The translations under genes and the position numbers were made by a program. A stretch of 10,536 nt of DNA, from assembly GCF_000434895.1 (NCBI RefSeq), contig NZ_FR892804.1:20494-31029 (forward strand), read 5' to 3'. Shown here piece after piece: positions 1 to 5,784 of this stretch (its first letter is position 1; each line of letters starts with the position of its first letter). The DNA comes from Phascolarctobacterium succinatutens CAG:287 (lineage in GTDB: Bacteria > Bacillota > Negativicutes > Acidaminococcales > Acidaminococcaceae). A model generated the notes under the pieces. It worked only from the letters and a program-made list of their open reading frames with translations, searched no databases and was not told the origin of the DNA.

Positions 1-179
1 ACACGACTCTCGCAGTAATGACCTTTCCTGCTATCCTGCAGGAAACACAAACACCTGTTGCAGGTGCACTTGCCCTCGGCGTCGGCGTTGCCACCGCCTG
101 GCGCGGCATGAGCCTTTTTCATGTGGCTTGCTGCTGCTGTGCAGTAGTGTTTATCGTAGAATTTATCATGGTGCCGTAA
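1..179 (+). CDS. azlD: AzlD-like branched-chain amino acid transport protein, C-terminal part (5' end outside window)
   Basis: An open frame enters from the left edge (codons begin at base 3) and ends at TAA 177-179, giving 58 residues. They read as two hydrophobic stretches. The first carries AVMTFPAIL; the second runs from GALALGVGVATAWRG into a Cys-rich membrane segment CCCCAVVFIVEF near the end. The pattern of a 'MTFP' helix, a small-residue helix ending in AW-R-G, and a last hydrophobic helix is that of the AzlD family. AzlD is the small membrane partner of AzlC in the export of branched-chain amino acids and their analogues. AzlC would be expected just upstream, outside the window. A strong hairpin follows directly, consistent with the end of the operon. 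The family call rests on a short C-terminal piece, so another small membrane protein cannot be excluded. Confidence 0.7.
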   Translation, partial: TTLAVMTFPAILQETQTPVAGALALGVGVATAWRGMSLFHVACCCCAVVFIVEFIMVP

Positions 180-185
180 AGTGCC

Positions 186-233
186 AAAAGCTGCCGGCTC
201 AGGAGATTTTTCTCCAGGCTGGCGGCTTTTTGT
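186..233. terminator. Bidirectional intrinsic terminator between azlD and hicB
   Basis: A long near-perfect hairpin has arms at about 187-206 and 211-230 and a TTTT loop, with G-U wobbles and one or two mismatches. On the + strand it is followed by TTTTTG and sits seven bases after the azlD stop. On the - strand it is followed by TTTT and lies about 13 bases after the hicB stop. It therefore probably serves both convergent genes. Confidence 0.8.
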
Positions 234-243
234 ATTACTGTAA

Positions 244-642
244 TCAACGTGCGTTTAATCCCAATTCATTAATTAATGCGCGCTGCAAAAGATTAGAAAA
301 ATTGATATCGTTATCAATTGCCATATTATTAAGCCATGCAGGAATCGAGAGCGTTTTCTTCACTGCCTTAGCATTATACTTTTTATCATACGCCAGCTTA
401 TCAAAAGCAACCATCATCACAAACTGACTGCCTTCCAGGTTGATTTCATTTGGTTTTGATGCCTGAGGATATTCTTCAGGCTTTTTACCTTCCAACATCA
501 GGCCAATCACTTCCTGCACCATCTCCAAAGCTTCTTCCAACGAATCTCCTTGAGTATTGCAGCCGGGAATATCCGGAACATAAACAGAAACGCCTACTTC
601 CTCAGGTTCAAAAATTACCGGATAAAAATATTTTTTAGACAT
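244..642 (-). CDS. hicB: HicB family antitoxin (type II toxin-antitoxin)
   Basis: This 132-residue protein is the antitoxin of a HicAB pair. It binds and neutralises the HicA mRNA interferase, and the complex normally represses its own promoter. Residues 5-51 are the typical HicB N-terminal fold: YFYPVIFEPEE, then VYVPDIPGC, then a GDSLEEALEMVQE helix. This partial RNase H-like domain covers the toxin. Residues about 92-130 (KAVKKTLSIPAWLNNMA..NFSNLLQRAL) look like a ribbon-helix-helix DNA-binding domain, so the protein should be able to bind an operator. The start is ATG 642 with AAAGGAG seven bases upstream. It lies 20 bp downstream of hicA on the same strand and is surely co-transcribed. 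Codons are more AT-rich (AAA, TTA, ATT) than in the neighbouring metabolic genes, as is common for mobile toxin-antitoxin pairs. Confidence 0.92.
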   Translation of the reverse strand: MSKKYFYPVIFEPEEVGVSVYVPDIPGCNTQGDSLEEALEMVQEVIGLMLEGKKPEEYPQASKPNEINLEGSQFVMMVAFDKLAYDKKYNAKAVKKTLSIPAWLNNMAIDNDINFSNLLQRALINELGLNAR

Positions 643-662
643 AAAACGCTCCTTTCTTCTCC

Positions 663-857
663 TTATCGTTTTAATCCAGCCTGCTTTAAAATAGCCTGTT
701 CTAAGCCTTTCTTTAATTCTTTAGTATGCAAAGGTACAGCAACAGTTATATTCCGCTGTGGATTAAAATATTTTTGATGAGAACCATTATTGCTCTTCAC
801 ATAAACAAAACCATTTTGTAAAAGCAATCTGATCATTTCTTTAGGGGTTAGTGGCAT
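663..857 (-). CDS. hicA: HicA family toxin (mRNA interferase)
   Basis: At 64 residues this has the usual length of HicA, a small double-stranded-RNA-binding-like fold that cleaves mRNA until bound by HicB. The sequence has the family hallmarks: N-terminal helix LTPKEMIRLLLQNGF, then the GSHQKY strand with the presumed catalytic His at residue 27, then TVAVPLHTKELKKGLEQAILKQAGL. In HicA the His of the 'GSHxxY/F' motif is needed for toxicity and it is intact here, so the toxin is predicted to be active. The ATG at 857 is preceded by a strong AAAGGAGG eight bases upstream. It is the first gene of the hicA-hicB operon, the usual order for this family. The promoter with a palindromic operator lies directly upstream. 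Confidence 0.93.
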   Translation of the reverse strand: MPLTPKEMIRLLLQNGFVYVKSNNGSHQKYFNPQRNITVAVPLHTKELKKGLEQAILKQAGLKR

Positions 858-878
858 GAACGCAACCTCCTTTAATTT

Positions 879-907
879 ATTATACTACGTAATATTACGT
901 ATGTAAA
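879..907 (-). promoter_or_regulatory. hicAB promoter
   Basis: On the - strand a -35 box TTTACA (907-902) and a perfect -10 box TATAAT (884-879) are separated by exactly 17 bases. The -10 lies about 20 bases before the hicA start codon, so the leader is very short. Both boxes fit a housekeeping sigma-A promoter. Confidence 0.75.
886..901. promoter_or_regulatory. 16-bp perfect palindrome, probable HicB operator
   Basis: TACGTAATATTACGTA is a perfect dyad filling 16 of the 17 spacer bases between the -35 and -10 of the hicAB promoter. HicB proteins with a ribbon-helix-helix domain bind palindromes in their own promoter. Binding here would block RNA polymerase, so this is the natural candidate operator. 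That HicB binds it is inference. Confidence 0.65.
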
Positions 908-924
908 GGAATGCACGCTGCAAC

Positions 925-962
925 AAAAAAGTCTTCGCACATATCTAAATATGCACGAAGAC
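925..962 (-). terminator. Intrinsic terminator of the SLC13-like permease gene
   Basis: The hairpin has arms GTCTTCG..CATAT (931-944) and ATATG..CGAAGAC (949-962), with one small internal CA/CA mismatch. On the - strand it is followed by TTTTTTG (930-924). It lies about 26 bases after the permease stop at 989 and isolates that gene from the hicAB promoter. Confidence 0.85.
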
Positions 963-988
963 CAAAAGATTATTATAAAATTTTTACC

Positions 989-2236
989 TCACAGTAGCCA
1001 ATGGAACATGCCGAAATAAGAGAAAACACACAACACGGAAACGCCCAGTGCAGAAACACCGAACATTTTCATAAAAAGATTCTGCTGCTGCTTCTGATTA
1101 GCATTAGCGGCCGAAGCATATGCTGCCAACGCCAACGCACCGCCTGTAGAAAGCGGACTGATGGCAGCGACATGTGAAATCGTTGTAATCGAGGAAGCCA
1201 ATTCGAACTCATTCACCCCGCCAAGCTGCTGGGCAACATGCGGCACAGTCGGCAGCAGCGTAGGCATAACAACACCGCTGCTTGAGCTGAACCAGCTCAT
1301 AATTCCGGAGGTAAGGCCCATAACCGCTGCAGCGCTTTTAGCGCTCATCAGCGAAACAAGCACATTGGAAAGCACCTCAATACCGCCGAGATCTATAATC
1401 AGCTGCATCAAAACACCGACACCGGTAATCAGCAGCAGCGTATTCCAAGGAATGTGCCTGATAGCTTTGCTCTCATCGGAAACACGTAAAAAGGACAATA
1501 CTGCAGCAACTGCAAAGCTGACCAGTCCGACGTTAATTCGCAAAAGCATAACCATAAGCACCATCACTACAATACCGGCAATAGTCGTCAGCTGCCTTTT
1601 GTTAAAGCAGGGAACTTCTTTTTTCTGCTCCACAGCAGCAGAACGCAGCTTATAACCACCCAATAAAATGTAGACAATAACAGCATAAATAGTAAAGGAA
1701 AGAATGCCATTCATAAGAAAATCATTTTCAATACCGGTTAAGCCAAACTCTGCGCACAGATTCGCACCGATAATGCCGGTAGCAGCAAGCGGTGATAAAC
1801 CACCGGCGCAAGAACCCAAAACCGTTAAGGTTGAAAGCAGCACAGGACTTATTTTCATTTCCGCAGCCAAGGACATAGAAAAAACCATCATTATCGCCAT
1901 AGTAGGCACGGAGCCTGGGCCAAGCGCGGCAAGTATAATCGAGAATACATAAATGATGACCGGAATCAGATAAACACGCTTGCCCGCCAAGGAAATTACC
2001 TTCTGTGCCAGCAAATCCAGACTGCCGTTAATCTGTGCCAGACTGAACAAATAGGTTACACCCAAAAGCATCAGAAACAAAGAAGCATTGAAGCCTTTAA
2101 TAATTTCTGCATCACTGATGCCTGCCATACGTCCCAAAAGCAAGGCAAAAGCTATGCACAAAAGACCCGTATTCATCTTACGGATAAAACCAAGCATAAT
2201 TGCCAGAAGTAAAAAACCCAAGGATAACAGAGCCAT
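989..2236 (-). CDS. SLC13 / MatC-like organic anion (dicarboxylate) permease
   Basis: This 415-residue, very hydrophobic integral membrane protein has about ten to twelve predicted membrane segments. It resembles the ion-transporter (ArsB/NhaD, SLC13) superfamily, in particular MatC-type dicarboxylate carriers. The N-terminal segment has alternating hydrophobic helices with a GFNASLFLMLLGVTYLF stretch around residues 48-64. A central ALGPGSVPTMAI lies near residues 104-115. Two equivalent hairpin motifs appear, LSPLAATG (147-154) and ISPLSTGG (359-366), one in each half. This fits the inverted-repeat architecture of the superfamily, in which such motifs line the substrate and cation site. A charged loop near 198-215 separates the halves. 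Substrate cannot be read from sequence; malonate, succinate or another small carboxylate is plausible. ATG 2236 has GGAGG six bases upstream. The gene has its own promoter and terminator, so it is probably monocistronic. Confidence 0.78.
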   Translation of the reverse strand: MALLSLGFLLLAIMLGFIRKMNTGLLCIAFALLLGRMAGISDAEIIKGFNASLFLMLLGVTYLFSLAQINGSLDLLAQKVISLAGKRVYLIPVIIYVFSIILAALGPGSVPTMAIMMVFSMSLAAEMKISPVLLSTLTVLGSCAGGLSPLAATGIIGANLCAEFGLTGIENDFLMNGILSFTIYAVIVYILLGGYKLRSAAVEQKKEVPCFNKRQLTTIAGIVVMVLMVMLLRINVGLVSFAVAAVLSFLRVSDESKAIRHIPWNTLLLITGVGVLMQLIIDLGGIEVLSNVLVSLMSAKSAAAVMGLTSGIMSWFSSSSGVVMPTLLPTVPHVAQQLGGVNEFELASSITTISHVAAISPLSTGGALALAAYASAANANQKQQQNLFMKMFGVSALGVSVLCVFSYFGMFHWLL

Positions 2237-2255
2237 CGGAAACCTCCAAAAAATT

Positions 2256-2281
2256 TATTTGAGAGTGTATTTGAGAGTGTA
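2256..2281. repeat. 12-bp tandem duplication in the permease leader
   Basis: The unit ATTTGAGAGTGT occurs twice with no gap (2257-2268 and 2269-2280), and the flanking bases extend the identity to 26 nt. It lies in the 5' leader of the permease mRNA, just upstream of its ribosome binding site. It may be a recent slippage duplication or a pair of regulator/RNA-binding sites; the sequence does not say which. Confidence 0.8.
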
Positions 2282-2319
2282 ACAACGGTAATATTAAATA
2301 TAACAGAATCGCCATTTAT

Positions 2320-2348
2320 ATAATAACACTTAGGAATTACTTTGTAAA
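2320..2348 (-). promoter_or_regulatory. Promoter of the SLC13-like permease gene
   Basis: On the - strand a -35 TTTACA (2348-2343) and a -10 TATTAT (2325-2320) are 17 bases apart, with a TGT extended -10 element just before the -10. Expected transcription start is near 2313, giving a leader of about 76 bases that contains the 12-bp tandem repeat. Confidence 0.6.
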
Positions 2349-2472
2349 ACAGTAGTTTTGTTTAATTTATTCTTGTTTGGCATTAAAATTATTCCGTGCA
2401 GGAATAGTCTTTTTATTATCGCCAGCAGTGCAGATATATGCTATGCTATTCCAACTCTTTAAAGCAAAATAG

Positions 2473-2501
2473 TTTATTTCCTGCAAAATAAATGTTACAA
2501 T
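2473..2501 (+). promoter_or_regulatory. Possible promoter of the nat-cca-peptidase operon
   Basis: A candidate -10 TACAAT (2496-2501) is preceded at 17 bases by a poor -35, TTTATT (2473-2478). It is the best + strand candidate in the 341-base gap 2237-2577. That gap otherwise holds the divergent permease promoter, the tandem repeat, a short ATTCC/GGAAT dyad near 2390-2406, and the 2525-2557 dyad. Confidence 0.35.
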
Positions 2502-2524
2502 AAATAATTGAGAGAAGATTAGAC

Positions 2525-2557
2525 AATTTTCATAGCTATAACAACGCTGTGAAAATT
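2525..2557. repeat. 12-bp inverted repeat in the nat leader
   Basis: AATTTTCATAGC (2525-2536) and GCTGTGAAAATT (2546-2557) pair over 12 positions with one T-G wobble around a 9-base loop. No U-tract follows, so it is not an intrinsic terminator. It ends eight bases before the GGAG of the downstream gene. It could be a regulator's DNA operator just downstream of the promoter or an mRNA leader hairpin. Confidence 0.7.
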
Positions 2558-2577
2558 ACATTATGGAGATGATTGCT

Positions 2578-3414
2578 TTGCCAAATTATGCAGATATCAA
2601 CGGACGGCCGATGAAGAAGCTGCAAATACAACAATACCTGCGCAAGCTGCAGCTCAACGATTTCGAGCCGGCTGTTAATTTAGCAGCCTTGACTAAATTG
2701 CAGGACGCGCACCTCAAATATATCCCCTATGAAAATTTTGACTGTCTTAACGGCAAAATTACCTCGCTCAAAAGACAGGATATGTTCAATAAGGTTATCA
2801 TGCACAACCGCGGCGGCATCTGCTTTGAGCTGAACGGACTTTACAACTGGCTTTTGGAATCCCTGGGCTTTGATGTGACCAGCTATTCCGCCCGCTTTAT
2901 CGATAAAATGGAAACCTACCAGCTGCGCCGCCACCGCGTAATGTGTGTAGCTTTAGGCGATAAGCGTTATCTTACCGATGTCGGCGTAAACAGCGAAAGT
3001 CCGCGTGTACCGTTGGAAATTGTTGATGGACTGATTCAAAGCGACGGCATCAGCCAATACAAGTTTACCCGCAGTGAATTTTGGGGCTGGCTGCTTTGGC
3101 AGAAGGAACGCGGTAAAATTTGGAAACGCCTCTTTGGCTTCACAGAAGAACCGCAGATAGACAAGGATTTTATTACCCCCAGCTTCTGGTGCGACGCTCA
3201 TCCCGACTCACCGTTTATCAAAAGCAAAAAGCTTTCTATTTTCCGCGAGGACTGCAATATTACCATCCGCAGTAACTATTTAAAATTTTACCTCGGCGGT
3301 CGCGTTAAGTACCGCTATAAAATCAACACCGGTGCCGAGCTCAAGGAAATTCTTTGGGAGTATTTCGGTATTAATGTAGACTACCGCCTCAAGGATGACG
3401 GTATAGAATACTAA
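2578..3414 (+). CDS. nat: Arylamine N-acetyltransferase
   Basis: This cytosolic enzyme moves acetyl from acetyl-CoA to arylamines, hydrazines or related amines through a Cys thioester. Counting from the TTG start (278 residues, typical for the family), RGGICFELN carries the nucleophile Cys82. The His of RRHRVMCV (119) and the Asp of LTDVG (134) complete the Cys-His-Asp triad. HLKYIPYENFD (45-55) and DF..HPDSPF (196-212) are further family blocks. The motif after the Asp is DVGVN rather than the commoner DVGFG. I place the start at TTG 2578 because GGAGATGAT (2565-2573) is an almost perfect anti-SD match at a proper distance. ATG 2563 has no ribosome binding site and would put that site inside the gene, and ATG 2611 has only a weak one. 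It is the first gene of an operon, with cca starting 20 bases after its stop. Confidence 0.9.
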   Translation: MPNYADINGRPMKKLQIQQYLRKLQLNDFEPAVNLAALTKLQDAHLKYIPYENFDCLNGKITSLKRQDMFNKVIMHNRGGICFELNGLYNWLLESLGFDVTSYSARFIDKMETYQLRRHRVMCVALGDKRYLTDVGVNSESPRVPLEIVDGLIQSDGISQYKFTRSEFWGWLLWQKERGKIWKRLFGFTEEPQIDKDFITPSFWCDAHPDSPFIKSKKLSIFREDCNITIRSNYLKFYLGGRVKYRYKINTGAELKEILWEYFGINVDYRLKDDGIEY

Positions 3415-3434
3415 GCCGACAGGAGATTTGTAAA

Positions 3435-4955
3435 ATGCCTGATTTATTTTTTCCAAGTTATACAAAAAAAATACTGTCTGCCTTAAACGCTGCCGGCTAT
3501 GAAGCCTATCTTGTCGGCGGTGCCGTGCGTGATCTGCTTTTGTGCAAGACACCGGATGATTACGATATCACCACCAATGCTCTGCCGGAGCAGGTTCTGG
3601 CAGTTTGTAAGCAAAATGGTTGGAAAACTGTTGACCAATTAGGTCATAATTTCGGCTGCGTAGTCATCGTTATCAACGGCGTTGCTACCGAAGTAACAAC
3701 CTTTCGTGGCGAACGCTATAACGATGACGACATGCATCGCCCTGCTGCAACCTGGTTTTGCAGCAGTCTGCGCGAGGATTTGAGTCGCCGTGATTTTACT
3801 GTCAACGCTATGGCGCTATCACTGGACGGCACATTGTATGACTACTTTGACGGTCAGCAGGATTTGCAGCAGAAAATTTTACGCACTGTAGGTGATGCTA
3901 AGCAACGCTTTCATGAGGATGCGCTGCGTATGCTGCGTGCCTGCCGCTTTGTGGCACAGCTCGGCTTTACGTACGAGCAGACAGGCTGCGAAGCACTGCC
4001 TGCCTGCGGTGCGCCTAATACGCCCTACTACCTGCCGCATGGCTACAGCTTTCCGGTTGAGCGCTGTGCCGGACTTTCGTTGGAGCGTGTGCGCAAGGAG
4101 CTGGAAAAGCTCATTACATCTGAATATGCAGGCAAGGGCTTAATGCTGATGATGGCAACAGGCCTTTTAGGTACAAGCTGCCATGCCCGCGAAAACGGCA
4201 ACGATACTGTTATTCCCATTCTGCCGGAAGCACTGCATCTTTTAGGTCTGCACCAAAATCCACGCTTTCATTTATACGACACCTGGGAGCACACACTGCT
4301 GGCAATTGACAACAGCCCGCACGATTTAGCCATCCGTTGGGCGTTAGTGCTACACGATCTGGGCAAGGGTTTGCCGAATATACGCAAGCTGAATAAGGAA
4401 GGACAGCCAAGCGATCCCGGCCACGAAGCAGAAAGCGCAAAAATGGCTAAAGCTATCCTGACACGTCTAGGCTATAACAAAAGCTTTGTACATTTGGTTA
4501 CCTGGCTGGTAGCGCAGCATATGCGCTTCGCGCCTATGCTGCTCACTGGCGAGCGCACCCTGCTGCGCTGGGTGCGCAGCGAAGCTGCCAACTCCGGCTT
4601 CCGCACGCAGGCAGAGCTGGCGCAGGCCTACAGCCTGCTGGTAGAAGTTTTTCTTGCGGATATGGGTGCTACCCACGCCCGCGAGAACGAACAGCTGATG
4701 GCCGAAGGCCGCCTTTTAGGCCGTCAGGTTGTGGAGCTGGTACGCACACGCATGCCTGTATGCAGCAAGGACCTTGCCATCGGCGGCCGCGAGCTGCTGG
4801 AGCTTGTTTCCAAAGCAGAAATCAAAAATATTCTTACCTACCTGCTGGAACGCGTACAATCCGGTAATCTTCCTAACGAAAAAGAAGCTTTGCTCACAGC
4901 AGTCCATAAGCATCTTAAGCGTAAAACTACACTCAGTTCAGGAGAGCAGCTATGA
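3435..4955 (+). CDS. cca: CCA tRNA nucleotidyltransferase with C-terminal HD domain
   Basis: This 506-residue class II nucleotidyltransferase adds or repairs the 3' CCA of tRNA with CTP and ATP. Residues 20-50 hold the head domain: YLVGGAVRDLLL, then DDYDITTNA with metal-binding Asp42 and Asp44. RRDFTVNAMAL (118-128), YDYFDGQQDL (135-144) and EDALRMLRACRF (161-172) are the ribose, neck and nucleotide-template motifs. A second half has an HD phosphohydrolase-type domain, WEH (286), HDLGKG (307-312) and GHEAE (329-333). Such a domain in bacterial CCA enzymes is linked to phosphohydrolase activity on tRNA ends. Residues about 186-213, before LERVRKEL, form a Pro/Tyr/Cys-rich segment about 16 residues longer than usual in this family. 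The start ATG 3435 has AGGAG ten bases upstream. The stop codon overlaps the next start (ATGA), suggesting translational coupling. Confidence 0.93.
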   Translation: MPDLFFPSYTKKILSALNAAGYEAYLVGGAVRDLLLCKTPDDYDITTNALPEQVLAVCKQNGWKTVDQLGHNFGCVVIVINGVATEVTTFRGERYNDDDMHRPAATWFCSSLREDLSRRDFTVNAMALSLDGTLYDYFDGQQDLQQKILRTVGDAKQRFHEDALRMLRACRFVAQLGFTYEQTGCEALPACGAPNTPYYLPHGYSFPVERCAGLSLERVRKELEKLITSEYAGKGLMLMMATGLLGTSCHARENGNDTVIPILPEALHLLGLHQNPRFHLYDTWEHTLLAIDNSPHDLAIRWALVLHDLGKGLPNIRKLNKEGQPSDPGHEAESAKMAKAILTRLGYNKSFVHLVTWLVAQHMRFAPMLLTGERTLLRWVRSEAANSGFRTQAELAQAYSLLVEVFLADMGATHARENEQLMAEGRLLGRQVVELVRTRMPVCSKDLAIGGRELLELVSKAEIKNILTYLLERVQSGNLPNEKEALLTAVHKHLKRKTTLSSGEQL

Positions 4956-5698
4956 AAACAAAACGTATTTTATTGGCCATTGTTTGCCTGATAGTCATTT
5001 TAGGCGGCCTTAATTATCTTTTGCAGCAATCCCCTATGCCCATCGGCACACCAGGAAGCACACCGGCAGCCGGTGCCGCACAATTCGTAGGCAAACACGA
5101 TATCAAGGATTCACCCTATTTTAAACATCCTGATTTTTATAATATGCAATCTGACGAGCATCTTACTATTTTGCCGAAATTTGCCACTACGCAGCAAATC
5201 ACTCATTATACCTGTGGTCCGGCCGCTGCAAATATGGTAGTAAAATATTACAAGGACAAAACGCTTGATGAAGAGCTGGCCGTTGCCAAAATCATGGGCA
5301 GCAGCAAAACAGTCGGCACTAATACTAAAGGCATGGTAAACTACTTTGAAAAAATCGGCTGGGATATTCATTCCTCCATCAAAGATAAAACTCCCGACAA
5401 CTATAAGGATTTCCTTAAATTTGTCGAGAGCAATCTGAAAAACAACACACCTATTATTGTAGAAAACGTCGATTGGGGCGGGCATTGGCGTGTCATTATC
5501 GGTTATGACAGCATGGGCACCGCACACCAAAGTGACGATGTGCTTATTATGGCAGATCCCTATGATACTACCGACCATCTGCAGGACGGCTACAGCATTG
5601 TGTCGGCAGAACGCTTCTTCTATATGTGGTTTGACCATCAGCTTTTCCCGCAAAGTGAGCAAAAACGCCAATGGCTGACTGCTAAACCGAAAGATTAA
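4952..5698 (+). CDS. Membrane-anchored or secreted C39-like cysteine peptidase
   Basis: This 248-residue protein begins with a charged MKTKR and a hydrophobic stretch (residues 6-24, LLAIVCLIVILGGLNYLL region). There is no clear lipobox or AXA cleavage site, so a signal anchor exposing the rest outside the cell is likely. Residues 80-205 match the peptidase C39-like papain fold: QQITHYTCGPAA with Gln82 as oxyanion residue and Cys88 as nucleophile, GGHWRVIIGYD with His178, and ADPYD with Asp202. Classical C39 domains remove double-glycine leaders from bacteriocins when fused to ABC exporters. This one stands alone with no transporter or leader peptide nearby, so its substrate is unknown and a general hydrolase role is possible. 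It starts at ATG 4952 inside the cca stop (4-base overlap) with AGGAG eight bases upstream, and is the last gene of the operon. Confidence 0.85.
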   Translation: MKTKRILLAIVCLIVILGGLNYLLQQSPMPIGTPGSTPAAGAAQFVGKHDIKDSPYFKHPDFYNMQSDEHLTILPKFATTQQITHYTCGPAAANMVVKYYKDKTLDEELAVAKIMGSSKTVGTNTKGMVNYFEKIGWDIHSSIKDKTPDNYKDFLKFVESNLKNNTPIIVENVDWGGHWRVIIGYDSMGTAHQSDDVLIMADPYDTTDHLQDGYSIVSAERFFYMWFDHQLFPQSEQKRQWLTAKPKD

Positions 5699-5725
5699 AA
5701 AGCACTCCATAATGTTTTTTCCAAA

Positions 5726-5770
5726 ACAAAACCGTTGCCGCATTTTCCTGCTGCAACGGTCTTTTATTTT
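5726..5770. terminator. Bidirectional terminator between C39 peptidase and MFS genes
   Basis: ACCGTTGC (5731-5738) pairs with GCAACGGT (5753-5760), and part of the intervening bases extend the stem. On the + strand CTTTTATTTT follows; on the - strand TTTTGTTTTGG follows. It ends both convergent transcription units. Confidence 0.85.
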
Positions 5771-5784
5771 ATATGTATAAACTT

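Noticed and set aside
4952..5698. Bacteriocin export system suggested by the C39-like domain
   Set aside because: There is no ABC transporter domain, no double-glycine leader peptide and no immunity gene in the neighbourhood, so only a stand-alone peptidase can be claimed.
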